Shown: one piece after another, positions 53,308 to 64,000 of the stretch | How positions within the stretch are numbered: position 1 is the first letter of the stretch | How the letters are laid out: every line of letters begins with the position of its first letter | DNA from: Paragordius varius | Taxonomy: Eukaryota; Nematomorpha | Assembly (NCBI GenBank): GCA_964247055.1 | Contig: OZ176051.1 | Coordinates: 186,001 to 250,000 of the forward strand | Length of the DNA stretch: 64,000 nt | Direction: 5' to 3' | The notes under the pieces: model-generated | What the model saw: the letters and a program-made list of their open reading frames with translations, nothing else | Databases searched by the model: none | Told to the model about the DNA's origin: nothing | Translations under genes and position numbers: made by a program

Positions 53308-54262
53308 TCGGACTATAAATGTATTTTTTATGAATTTTTTAAATATTTAAAAAATTTATTTTATACGATTTTAAAAATAAAAATGGCTACCTAAAATCCA
53401 AATTTGATCAGGTGATGTCATTATAATTTTTTTGGGTAGCCCTATGGTAGTTCCATCATCACCTCAAATATTTTGGGGATCGGACTATAAATGTAATTTT
53501 TATGAATTTTTTTAATATTTAAAAAATTTATTTTATACGATTTTAAAAATAAAAATGGCTACCTAAAATCCAAATTTGATCAGATAATGTGGCCATAATT
53601 TTTTTTGGGTAGCCCTATGGTAGTTCCATCATCACCCCAAATATTTTGGGGATCGGACTATAAATGTAATTTTTATGAATTTTTTAAATATTCAAAAAAT
53701 TTATTTTATACGATTTTAAAAATAAAAATGGCTACCTAAAATCCAAATTTTATCAGGTGATGTCTTCATAATTTTTTTTGGGTAGCCCTATGGTAGTTCC
53801 ATCATCACCCCAAATATTTTGGGGATCGGACTATAAATGTAATTTTTATGAATTTTTTAAATATTTAAAAAATTTATTTTATACGATTTTAAAAATAAAA
53901 ATGGCTACCTAAAATCCAAATTTGATCAGGTGATGTCACTATAATTTTTTTGGGTAGCCCTATGGTAGTTCCATCATCACCTCAAATATTTTGGGGATCG
54001 GACTATAAATGTAATTTTTATGAATTTTTTAAATATTTAAAAAATTTATTTTATACGATTTTAAAAATAAAAATGGCTACCTAAAATCCAAATTTGATCA
54101 GGTGATGTCACCATATTTTTTTTTGGGTAGCCCTATGGTAGTTCCATCATCACCCCAAATATTTTCGAGATCGGAGTATAAATGTAATTTTTATGAATTT
54201 TTTAAATATTTAAAAAATTTATTTTATACGATTTTAAAAATAAAAATGGCTACCTAAAATCC
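53308..54262 (+). repeat. Long-range duplicated extension, copy 2
   Basis: Copy of 40897-41850 at a 12411-bp offset with the same markers. The last three monomers (GTCTTCATAA, GTCACTATAA, CCATATTTTTTTTT) recur once more near 55130-55500. Confidence 0.85.
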
Positions 54263-55712
54263 AAATTTGATCAGGTGATGTCGCCATAATTATTTTTGGG
54301 TAGCCCTATAGTAGTTCCATCATCACCCCAAATATTTTTGAGATCGGAGTATAAATGTAATTTTTATGAATTTTTTAAATATTTAAAAAATTTATTTTAT
54401 ACGATTTTAAAAATAAAAATGGCTACCTAAAATCCAAATTTGATCAGGTGATGTCACCATAATTTTTTTTGGGTAGCCCTATGGTAGTTCCATCATCACC
54501 CCAAATATTGTCGAGATCGGAGTATAAATGTAATTTTTATGAATTTTTTAAATATTTAAAAAATTTATTTTATACGATTTTTAAAATAAAAATGGATACC
54601 TAAAATCCAAATTTGATCAGGTGATGTCACTATAATTTTTTTGGGTAGCCCTATGGTAGTTCCATCATCACCCCAAATATTTTCGAGATCGGAGTATAAA
54701 TGTAATTTTTATGAATTTTTTAAATATTTAAAAAATTTATTTTATACGATATTAAAAATAAAAATGGCCACCTAAAATCAAAATTTGATCAGGTAAAGTC
54801 ACCATAATTTTTTTTGGGTAGCCCTATGGTAATTCCATCATCACCCCAAATATTGTCGAGATCGGAATATAAATGTAATTTTTATGAATTTTTTAAATAT
54901 TTAAAAAATTTATTTTATACGATTTTAAAAATAAAAATGGCTACCTAAAATCCAAATTTGATCATTAATTTTTTTTGGGTAGCCCTATGGTAATTCCATC
55001 ATCACCCCAAATATTGTCGAGATCGGAGTATAAATGTAATTTTTTTGAATTTTTTAAATATTTAAAAAATTTATTTTATACGATTTTAAAAATAAAAATG
55101 GCTACCTAAAATCCAAATTTTATCAGGTGATGTCTTCATAATTTTTTTTGGGTAGCCCTATGGTAGTTCCATCATCACCCCAAATATTTTGGGGATCGGA
55201 CTATAAATGTAATTTTTATGAATTTTTTAAATATTTAAAAAATTTATTTTATACGATTTTAAAAATAAAAATGGCTACCTAAAATCCAAATTTGATCAGG
55301 TGATGTCACTATAATTTTTTTGGGTAGCCCTATGGTAGTTCCATCATCACCTCAAATATTTTGGGGATCGGACTATAAATGTAATTTTTATGAATTTTTT
55401 AAATATTTAAAAAATTTATTTTATACGATTTTAAAAATAAAAATGGCTACCTAAAATCCAAATTTGATCAGGTGATGTCACCATATTTTTTTTTGGGTAG
55501 CCCTATGGTAGTTCCATCATCACCCCAAATATTTTCGAGATCGGACTATAAATGTAATTTTTATGAATTTTTTAAATATTTAAAAAATTTATTTTATACG
55601 ATTTTAAAAATAAAAATGGCTACCTAAAATCCAAATTTGATCAGGTGATGTCACTATAATTTTTTTGGGTAGCCCTATGGTAGTTCCATCATCACCTCAA
55701 ATATTTTGAGGA
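54263..55712 (+). repeat. Monomers between blocks, one with a dyad deletion
   Basis: About nine monomers. Near 54963 a monomer reads TTTGATCATTAATTTTTT, a loss of about 14 bases that removes the whole GGTGATGTCACC core of the dyad while leaving the closing stem. One near 54768 has ATGGCCACC and AGGTAAAGTCACC. The rest are ordinary. Confidence 0.75.
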
Positions 55713-57266
55713 TCGGACTATAAATGTAATTTTTATGAACTTTTTAAATATTTAAAAAATTTATTTTATACGATTTTAAAAATAAAAATGGCTACCGAAA
55801 ATCCAAATTTGATCAGGTGATGTTACCATAATTTTTTTTGGGTAGCCCTATGGTAGTTCCATCATCACCCCAAATATTTTCGAGATCGGAGTATAAATGT
55901 AATTTTTATGAATTTTTTAAATATTTAAAAAATTTATTTTCTACGATTTTAAAAATAAAAATGGCTACCTAAAATCCAAATTTGATCAGGTAATGTCACC
56001 ATAATTTTTTTTGGGTAGCCCTATGGTAGTTCCATCATCATTCCAAATATTGTCGAGATCGGAGTATAAATGTAATTTTTATGAATTTTTTAAATATTTA
56101 AAAAATTTATTTTATACGATTTTAAAAATAAAAATGGCTACCTAAAATCCAAATTTGATCAGGTGATGTCACCATAATTTTTTTTGGGTAGCCCTATGGT
56201 AATTCCATCATCACCCCAAATATTGTCGAGATCGGAGTATAAATGTAATTTTTTTGAATTTTTTAAATATTTAAAAAATTTATTTTATACGATTTTAAAA
56301 ATAAAAATGGCTACCTAAAATCCAAATTTGATCAGGTGATGTCACTATAATTTTTTTGGGTAGCCCTATAGTAGTTCCATCATCACCCCAAATATTTTAG
56401 GGATCGGAGTATAAATGTATTTTTTATAAATTTTTCAAATATTTAAAAAATTTATTTTATACGATTTTAAAAATAAAAATGGCTACCTAAAATCCAAATT
56501 TGATCAGGTGATGTCACCATAATTTTTTTTGGGTAGCCCTATGGTAGTTCCATCATCACATCAATAATTTTCGAGATCGGAGTATAAATGTAATTTTTAT
56601 GAATTTTTTAAATATTTAAAAAATTTATTTTATACGATTTTAAAAATAAAAATGGCTACCTAAAATCCAAATTTGATCAGGTGATGTTACTATAAATATT
56701 TTGGGTAGCCCTATGGTAGTTCCATCATCACCCCAAATATTTTGGGGATCGGACTATAAATGTAATTTTTATGAATTTTTTAAATATTTAAAAAATTTAT
56801 TTTATACGATTTTAAAAATAAAAATGGCTACCTAAAATCCAAATTTGATCAGGTGATGTCACTATAATTTTTTTTGGGTAGCCCTATGGTAGTTCCATCA
56901 TCACCCCAAATATTTTCGAGATCGGAGTATAAATGTAATTTTTATGAATTTTTTAAATATTTAAAAAATTTATTTTATACGATTTTAAAAATAAAAATGG
57001 CTACCTAAAATCCAAATTTGATCAGGTGATGTCACTATAATTTTTTTGGGTAGCCCTATGGTAGTTCCATCATTACCCCAAATATTTTGGGGATCGGACT
57101 ATAAATGTAATTTTTATGAATTTTTTAAATATTTAAAAAATTTATTTTATACGATTTTAAAAATAAAAATGGCTACCTAAAATCCAAATTTGATCAGGTG
57201 ATGTCGCCATAATTTTTTTTGGGTAGCCCTATGGTAGTTCCATCATCACCCCGAATACTTTGGGGA
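55713..57266 (+). repeat. 9/11-monomer block, copy 1 (9 monomers, 1554 bp)
   Basis: Markers: TATGAACTTTTT with CTACCGAAAATCC; TTTTCTACG with GGTAATGTCACC; CATCATTCC; GTAATTCC; CTATAGTAG with TTTTAGGGATCGG; TATAAATTTTTCAAAT; ATCACATC; GTCACTATAA pair; CATTACCCC; CCCCGAATACTTT. The series starts again at 58129 (2416 bp later). One junction reads ATCACATCAATAATTTT near 56557. Confidence 0.8.
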
Positions 57267-58128
57267 TCGGACTATAAATATAATTTTTATGAATTTTTTA
57301 AATATTTAAAAAATTTATTTTATACGATTTTAAAAATAAAAATGGCTACCTAAAATCCAAATTTGATCAGGTGATCTCACCATAATTTTTTTTGGGTAGC
57401 CCTATGGTAGTTCCATCATCACATCAAATATTTTCGAGATCGGAGTATAAATGTAATTTTTATGAATTTTTTAAATATTTAAAAAATTTATTTTATACGA
57501 TTTTAAAAATAAAAATGGCTACCTAAAATCCAAATTTGATCAGGTGATGTCACTATAATTTTTTTGGGTAGCCCTATGGTAGTTCCATCATCACCCCAAA
57601 TATTTTGGGGATCGGACTATAAATGTAATTTTTATGAATTTTTTAAATATTTAAAAAATTTATTTTATACGATTTTAAAAATAAAAATGGCTACCTAAAA
57701 TCCAAATTTGATCAGGTGATGTCACTATAATTTTTTTTGGGTAGCCCTATGGTAGTTCCATCATCACCCCAAATATTTTCGAGATCGGAGTATAAATGTA
57801 ATTTTTATGAATTTTTTAAATATTTAAAAAATTTATTTTATACGATTTTAAAAATAAAAATGGCTACCTAAAATCCAAATTTGATCAGGTGATGTCACTA
57901 TATTTTTTTTGGGTAGCCCTATGTTAGTTCCATCATTACCCCAAATATTTTGGGGATCGGACTATAAATGTAATTTTTATGAATTTTTTAAATATTTAAA
58001 AAATTTATTTTATACGATTTTAAAAATAAAAATGGCTACCTAAAATCCAAATTTGATCAGGTGATGTCACTATAATTTTTTTGGGTAGCCCTATGGTAGT
58101 TCCATCATCACCTCAAATATTTTGAGGA
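57267..58128 (+). repeat. Five-monomer partial repeat of the preceding block
   Basis: The ATCACATC, GTCACTATAA and CATTACCCC monomers of 56550-57100 recur here about 863 bp later. Odd bases: ATAAATATAA near 57277, GATCTCACC near 57372 and ATGTTAGTTCC near 57920. No other content. Confidence 0.7.
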
Positions 58129-60026
58129 TCGGACTATAAATGTAATTTTTATGAACTTTTTAAATATTTAAAAAATTTATTTTATACGATTTTAAAAATA
58201 AAAATGGCTACCGAAAATCCAAATTTGATCAGGTGATGTCACCATAATTTTTTTTGGGTAGCCCTATGGTAATTCCATCATCACCCCAAATATTGTCGAG
58301 ATCGGAGTATAAATGTAATTTTTTTGAATTTTTTAAATATTTAAAAAATTTATTTTCTACGATTTTAAAAATAAAAATGGCTACCTAAAATCCAAATTTG
58401 ATCAGGTAATGTCACCATAATTTTTTTTGGGTAGCCCTATGGTAGTTCCATCATCATTCCAAATATTGTCGAGATCGGAGTATAAATGTAATTTTTATGA
58501 ATTTTTTAAATATTTAAAAAATTTATTTTATACGATTTTAAAAATAAAAATGGCTACCTAAAATCCAAATTTGATCAGGTGATGTCACCATAATTTTTTT
58601 TGGGTAGCCCTATGGTAATTCCATCATCACCCCAAATATTGTCGAGATCGGAGTATAAATGTAATTTTTTTGAATTTTTTAAATATTTAAAAAATTTATT
58701 TTATTCGATTTTAAAAATAAAAATGGCTACCTAAAATACAAATTTGATCAGGTGATGTCTCCATAATTTTTTTTGGGTAGCCCTATGGTAGTTCCATCAT
58801 CACCCCAAATATTTTGGGGATTGGACTATAAATGTAATTTTTATGAATTTTTTAAATATTTAAAAAATTTATTTTATACGATTTTAAAAATAAAAATGGC
58901 TACCTAAAATCCAAATTTGATCAGGTGATGTCACTATAATTTTTTTGGGTAGCCCTATAGTAGTTCCATCATCACCCCAAATATTTTAGGGATCGGAGTA
59001 TAAATGTAATTTTTATAAATTTTTCAAATATTTAAAAAATTTATTTTATACGATTTTAAAAATAAAAATGGCTACCTAAAATCCAAATTTGATCAGGTGA
59101 TGTCACCATAATTTTTTTTGGGTAGCCCTATGGTAGTTCCATCATCACATCAAATATTTTCGAGATCGGAGTATAAATGTAATTTTTATGAATTTTTTAA
59201 ATATTTAAAAAATTTATTTTATACGATTTTAAAAATAAAAATGGCTACCTAAAATCCAAATTTGATCAGGTGATGTCACTATAATTTTTTTGGGTAGCCC
59301 TATGGTAGTTCCATCATCACCCCAAATATTTTGGGGATCGGACTATAAATGTAATTTTTATGAATTTTTTAAATATTTAAAAAATTTATTTTATACGATT
59401 TTAAAAATAAAAATGGCTACCTAAAATCCAAATTTGATGAGGTGATGTCACTATAATTTTTTTGGGTAGCCCTATGGTAGTTCCATCATCACCCCAAATA
59501 TTTTGGGGATCGGACTATAAATGTAATTTTTATGAATTTTTTAAATATTTAAAAAATTTATTTTATACGATTTTAAAAATAAAAATGGCTACCTAAAATC
59601 CAAATTTGATCAGGTGATGTCACTATAATTTTTTTTGGGTAGCCCTATGGTAGTTCCATCATCACCCCAAATATTTTCGAGATCGGAGTATAAATGTAAT
59701 TTTTATGAATTTTTTAAATATTTAAAAAATTTATTTTATACGATTTTAAAAATAAAAATGGCTACCTAAAATCCAAATTTGATCAGGTGATGTCACTATA
59801 ATTTTTTTGGGTAGCCCTATGGTAGTTCCATCATTACCCCAAATATTTTGGGGATCGGACTATAAATGTAATTTTTATGAATTTTTTAAATATTTAAAAA
59901 ATTTATTTTATACGATTTTAAAAATAAAAATGGCTACCTAAAATCCAAATTTGATCAGGTGATGTCGCCATAATTTTTTTTGGGTAGCCCTATGGTAGTT
60001 CCATCATCACCCCGAATACTTTGGGG
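58129..60026 (+). repeat. 9/11-monomer block, copy 2 (11 monomers, 1898 bp)
   Basis: Same markers as 55713-57266 but with two additional monomers: a GTCTCC monomer near 58760 with GATTGGAC, and a GATGAGGTG monomer near 59437. A private TTATTCGATT lies near 58703. The length difference fits exactly two monomers. Confidence 0.8.
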
Positions 60027-61059
60027 ATCGGACTATAAATGTAATTTTTATGAATTTTTTAAATATTTAAAAAATTTATTTTATACGATATTAAAAATAA
60101 AAATGGCTACCTAAAATCCAAATTTGATCAGGTGATGTCACCATAATTTTTTTTGGGTAGCCCTATGGTAGTTCCATCATCACCCCAAATATTTTCGAGA
60201 TCGGAGTATAAATGTAATTTTTATGAATTTTTTAAATATTTAAAAAATTTATTTTATACGATTTTAAAAATAAAAATGGCTACCTAAAAACCAAATTTGA
60301 TCAGGTGATGTCGCCATAATTTTTTTTGGGTAGCCCTATAGTAGTTCCATCATCACCCCAAATATTTTAGGGATCGGAGTATAAATGTAATTTTTATAAA
60401 TTTTTAAATATTTAAAAAATTTATTTTATACGATTTTAAAAATAAAAATGGCTACCTAAAATCCAAATTTGATCAGGTGATGTCGCCATAATTTTTTTTG
60501 GGTAGCCCTATGGTAGTTCCATCATCACCCCTAATACTTTGGGGATCGGACTATAAATGTAATTTTTATGAATTTTTTAAATATTTAAAAAATTTATTTT
60601 ATACGATATTAAAAATAAAAATGGCTACCTAAAATCCAAATTTGATCAGGTGATGTCACCATAATTTTTTTTGGGTAGCCCTATGGTAGTTCCATCATCA
60701 CCCCAAATATTTTCGAGATCGGAGTATAAATGTAATTTTTATGAATTTTTTAAATATTTAAAAAATTTATTTTATACGATTTTAAAAATAAAAATGGCTA
60801 CCTAAAATCCAAATTTGATCAGGTGATGTCGCCATAATTTTTTTTGGGTAGCCCTATAGTAGTTCCATCATCACTTAAAATATTTTAGGGATCGGAGTAT
60901 AAATGTAATTTTTATGAATTTTTTAAATATTTAAAAAATTTATTTTATACGATTTTAAAAATAAAAATGGCTACCTAAAATCCAGATTTGATCAGGTGAT
61001 GTCGCCATAATTTTTTTTGGGTAGCCCTATGGTAGTTCCATCATCACCCCAAATATTTT

Positions 61060-61068
61060 GGGGGGGGG
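61060..61068 (+). repeat. G9 run replacing the monomer start box
   Basis: Nine consecutive G followed by ACTATAAATG, where normal monomers have GGGGATCGGAC. A change of the A, T and C between the two G groups would produce it. It is linked to a monomer missing the left T-tract of the palindrome and is repeated at 61397. Confidence 0.9.
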
Positions 61069-61396
61069 ACTATAAATGTAATTTTTATGAATATTTAAAA
61101 AATTTATTTTATACGATTTTAAAAATAAAAATGGCTATCTAAAATCCAAATTTGATCAGGTGATGTCACCATAATTTTTTTTGGGTAGCCCTATGGTAGT
61201 TCCATCATCACCCCAAATATTGTCGAGATCGGAGTATAAATGTAATTTTTTTGAATTTTTTAAATATTTAAAAAATTTATTTTATACGATTTTAAAAATA
61301 AAAATGGCTACTTAAAATCCAAATTTGATCAGGTGATGTCGCCATAAATTTTTTTGCGTAGTCCTATGGTAGTTCCATCATCACCCCAAATATTTT

Positions 61397-61406
61397 GGGG
61401 GGGGGG
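61397..61406 (+). repeat. G10 run replacing the monomer start box
   Basis: Ten consecutive G followed by ACTATTAATG. The one-base length difference from the run at 61060 could be slippage in the genome or a sequencing or consensus error in a homopolymer. Confidence 0.9.
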
Positions 61407-64000
61407 ACTATTAATGTAATTTTTATGAATATTTAAAAAATTTATTTTATACGATTTTAAAAATAAAAATGGCTATCTAAAATCCAAATTTGATCAGGTG
61501 ATGTCACCATAATTTTTTTTGGGTAGCCCTATGGTAGTTCCATCATCACCCCAAATATTGTCGAGATCGGAGTATAAATGTAATTTTTTTGAATTTTTTA
61601 AATATTTAAAAAATTTATTTTATACGATTTAAAAATAAAAAGGCTACCTAAAATCCAAATTTGATCAGGTGATGTCGCCATAATTTTTTTTGGGTAGCCC
61701 TATGGTAGTTCCATCATCACCTCAAATATTTTGGGGATTGGACTATAAATGTAATTTTTATGAATTTTTTAAATATTTAAAAAATTTATTTTATACGATT
61801 TTAAAAATAAAAATGGCTACCTAAAATCCAAATTTGATCAGGTGATGTCACCATAATTTTTTTGGGTAGCCCTATGGTAGTTCCATCATCACCCCAAATA
61901 TTTCGAGATCGGAGTATAAATGTAATTTTTATGAATTTTTTAAATATTTAAAAAATTTATTTTATACGATTTTAAAAATAAAAATGGCTACCTAAAATCC
62001 AAATTTGATCAGGTGATGTCGCCATAATTTTTTTTGGGTAGCCCTATAGTAGTTCCATCATCACCCCCAAATATTTTGGAGGATCGGACTATAAATGTAA
62101 TTTTTATGAATTTTTTAAATATTTAAAAAATTTATTTTATACGATTTTAAAAATAAAAATGGCTACCTAAAATCCAAATTTGATCAGGTGATGTCACCAT
62201 AATTTTTTTTGGGTAGCCCTATGGTAGTTCCATCATCACCCCAAATATTTTCGAGATCGGAGTATAAATGTAATTTTTATGAATTTTTTAAATATTTAAA
62301 AAATTTATTTTATACGATTTTAAAAATAAAAATGGCTACCTAAAATCCAAATTTGATCAGGTGATGTCGCCATAATTTTTTTTGGGTAGCCCTATAGTAG
62401 TTCCATCATCACCCCAAATATTTTGGAGGATCGGACTATAAATGTAATTTTTATGAATTTTTTAAATATTTAAAAAATTTATTTTATACGATTTTAAAAA
62501 TAAAAATGGCTACCTAAAATCCAAATTTGATCAGGTGATGTCACCATAATTTTTTTTGCGTAGCCCTATGGTAGTTCCATCATCACCCCAAATATTTTGG
62601 GGATCGGACTATAAATGTAATTTTTATGAATTTTTTAAATATTTAAAAAATTTATTTTATACGATTTTAAAAATAAAAATGGCTACCTAAAATCCAAATT
62701 TGATCAGGTGATGTCGCCATAATTTTTTTTGGGTAGCCCTATGGTAGTTCCATCATCACCCCAAATATTTTGGGGATCGGACTATAAATGTAATTTTTAT
62801 GAATTTTTTAAATATTTAAAAAATTTATTTTATACGATTTTAAAAATAAAAATGGCTAATTAAAATCCAAATTTGATCAGGTGATGTCGCCATAATTTTT
62901 TTTGGGTAGCCCTATGGTAGTTCCATCATCACCCCAAATATTTTCGAGATCGGAGTATAAATGTAATTTTTATGAATTTTTTAAATATTTAAAAAATTTA
63001 TTTTATACGATTTTAAAAATAAAAATGGCTACCTAAAATCCAAATTTGATCAGGTGATGTCGCCATAATTTTTTTTGGGTTATAGTAGTTCCATCATCAC
63101 CCCAAATATTTTGGAGGATCGGACTATAAATGTAATTTTTATGAATTTTTTAAATATTTTAAAAATTTATTTTATACGATTTTAAAAATAAAAATGGCTA
63201 CCTAAAATCCAAATTTGATCATGTGATGTCACCATAATTTTTTTTGGGTAGCCCTATGGTAGTTCCATCATCACCCCAAATATTTTCGAGATCGGAGTAT
63301 AAATGTAATTTTTATGAATTTTTTAAATATTTAAAAAATTTATTTTATACGATTTTAAAAATAAAAATGGCTACCTAAAATCCAAATTTGATCAGGTGAT
63401 GTCGCCATAATTTTTTTTGGGTAGCCCTATAGTAGTTCCATCATCACCCCAAATATTTTTAAGATCGGAGTATAAATGTAATTTTTATGAATTTTTTAAA
63501 TATTTAAAAAATTTATTTTATACGATTTTAAAAATAAAAATGGCTACCTAAAATCCAAATTTGATCAGGTGATGTCGCCATAATTTTTTTTGGGTAGCCC
63601 TATAGTAGTTCCATCATCACCCCAAATATTTTTAAGATCGGAGTATAAATGTAATTTTTATGAATTTTTTAAATATTTAAAAAATTTATTTTATACGATT
63701 TTTAAAATAAAAATGGCTACCTAAAATCCAAATTTGATCAGGTGATGTCACCATAATTTTTTTTGGGTAGCCCTATAGTAGTTCCATCATCACCCCAAAT
63801 ATTGTCGAGATCGGAGTATAAATGTAATTTTTTTGAATTTTTTAAATATTTAAAAAATTTATTTTATACGATTTTAAAAATAAAAATGGCTACCTAAAAT
63901 CCAAATTTGATCAGGTGATGTCGCCATAATTTTTTTCCGTAGCCCTATGGTAGTTCCATCATCACCCCAAATATTTTGGAGGATCGGACTATAAATGTAA

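Larger units (their letters stand above)
1..64000. repeat. Satellite DNA array, 173-bp monomer, ~370 copies
   Basis: The complete window consists of head-to-tail copies of one AT-rich monomer. The TCGG box that I use as monomer start falls at 1, 174, 347, 520, 693 and 866, which is a constant 173-bp step, and the same box can be followed to 63984. My count of one consensus copy gives 45 G/C in 173 (about 26%). Every monomer I checked is on the same strand, and no line of the sequence lacks the monomer motifs. The array therefore begins before base 1 and ends after base 64000. The period is close to nucleosome spacing, which is common for centromeric satellites, but a centromeric role is inference. 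The period is not a multiple of three and stops are frequent on both strands, so no protein is encoded. The family is not one I can name. Confidence 0.98.
60027..64000 (+). repeat. Right-hand monomers with G-run and GGAGG junctions
   Basis: About 23 monomers. Two carry G-runs in place of the start box (61060-61068 and 61397-61406) together with the same 8-bp loss in the palindrome. TTTTGGAGGATCGG junctions occur at about 62077, 62423, 63112 and 63977. Two adjacent monomers near 63465 and 63638 share TTTTTAAGATCGG with CTATAGTAG. One near 63080 has lost about 8 bases (GGGTTATAGTAG). The window ends inside a monomer. Confidence 0.75.

Noticed and set aside
1-64000. Short open reading frames across monomers
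   Set aside because: The period is not divisible by three, stops such as TAA and TAG are frequent in every frame on both strands, and no ribosome or splice context supports any frame. Nothing coding is claimed.
1-64000. TATAAATG in each monomer as a TATA-box promoter
   Set aside because: In a 74% A+T repeat this match carries little weight, and several subtypes (TTTAAATG) abolish it without other change. Transcription would need RNA data.
1-64000. CRISPR-like array of repeats and spacers
   Set aside because: There are no unique spacers: the whole 173-bp unit is repeated, with variants shared between copies.
1-64000. CENP-B box
   Set aside because: I looked for a TTCG....A..CGGG-type core on both strands. 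TTCGAGATCGGAG is superficially similar but lacks the required spacing and bases.
1-64000. Telomeric or rDNA spacer repeats
   Set aside because: No TTAGGG, TTTAGGG or TTAGG runs, and no rRNA sequence anywhere in the window.
1-64000. Match to a named 170-180 bp centromeric satellite (for example Tyba of Rhynchospora or alpha satellite)
   Set aside because: The length is similar, but I cannot recall or verify a sequence match, so no family name is given. A search of Repbase/Dfam and plant satellite databases with the monomer would decide.
1-64000. LTR retroelement or other virus-derived insertion within the array
   Set aside because: Centromeric arrays often contain them, but I found no interruption of the monomer pattern longer than a few bases.

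Overview
The whole 64 kb window is one uninterrupted tandem array of a single satellite DNA. The monomer is 173 bp in nearly every place I measured it, about 26% G+C, with about 370 copies. All copies lie in the same orientation and the array runs off both ends of the window. I see no gene, RNA gene, transposon, retroelement, CRISPR array or unique sequence. A long, pure, AT-rich, nucleosome-length satellite array points to a eukaryotic nuclear genome and to a centromeric, pericentromeric or knob-like heterochromatic block. I do not recognise the family and cannot name the species; plants and insects are both possible.

Monomer anatomy (coordinates from the TCGGAGT/TCGGACT box as position 1). 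Positions 1-14 hold the TCGGAGTATAAATG box. Positions 15-77 are an A/T-only stretch apart from one TATG and one TACGA, with A- and T-tracts roughly 10 bp apart and a perfect 24-bp palindrome at 26-49. Positions 78-135 form a nested imperfect dyad closed by GGCTACC and GGTAGCC. Positions 136-173 are a more G/C-rich linker (CCATCATCACCCC, then a variable junction) that carries most of the variants used here to tell monomers apart.

Higher-order layout. The array is a patchwork of nested segmental duplications of whole monomers. From left to right: a 3-monomer block repeated at 1 and 2422; an 11-monomer unit twice (3980-7784); a 9-monomer unit twice (8302-11384); dimers three times (14126-15161); an X-Y-Y-X arrangement of 5- and 4-monomer blocks (15677-18789); a 6-monomer block twice (19136 and 21207); a 2.9-kb block repeated 3.8 kb away (25872 and 29676); a 7-monomer unit of 1203-1204 bp present five times (36067, 42623, 45031, 46235, 50721); an 11-monomer unit with four full or shortened copies (37271, 39167, 43826, 51925); and a 9/11-monomer block twice (55713 and 58129). 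The 7-mer is followed directly by the 11-mer at 37271, 43826 and 51925, so the two form a larger composite unit.

Monomer subtypes change along the window. The TCGGACTTTAAATG subtype with an ATAACCTTAAAT junction occurs only in the left part. The TTTTGGGGATCGGAC and GATTGGAC junctions dominate to the right. This is the pattern expected from repeated local unequal exchange or amplification rather than array-wide homogenisation. All periods, offsets and boundaries were read by eye from shared rare variants; block edges can be wrong by up to one monomer where the variants are sparse.
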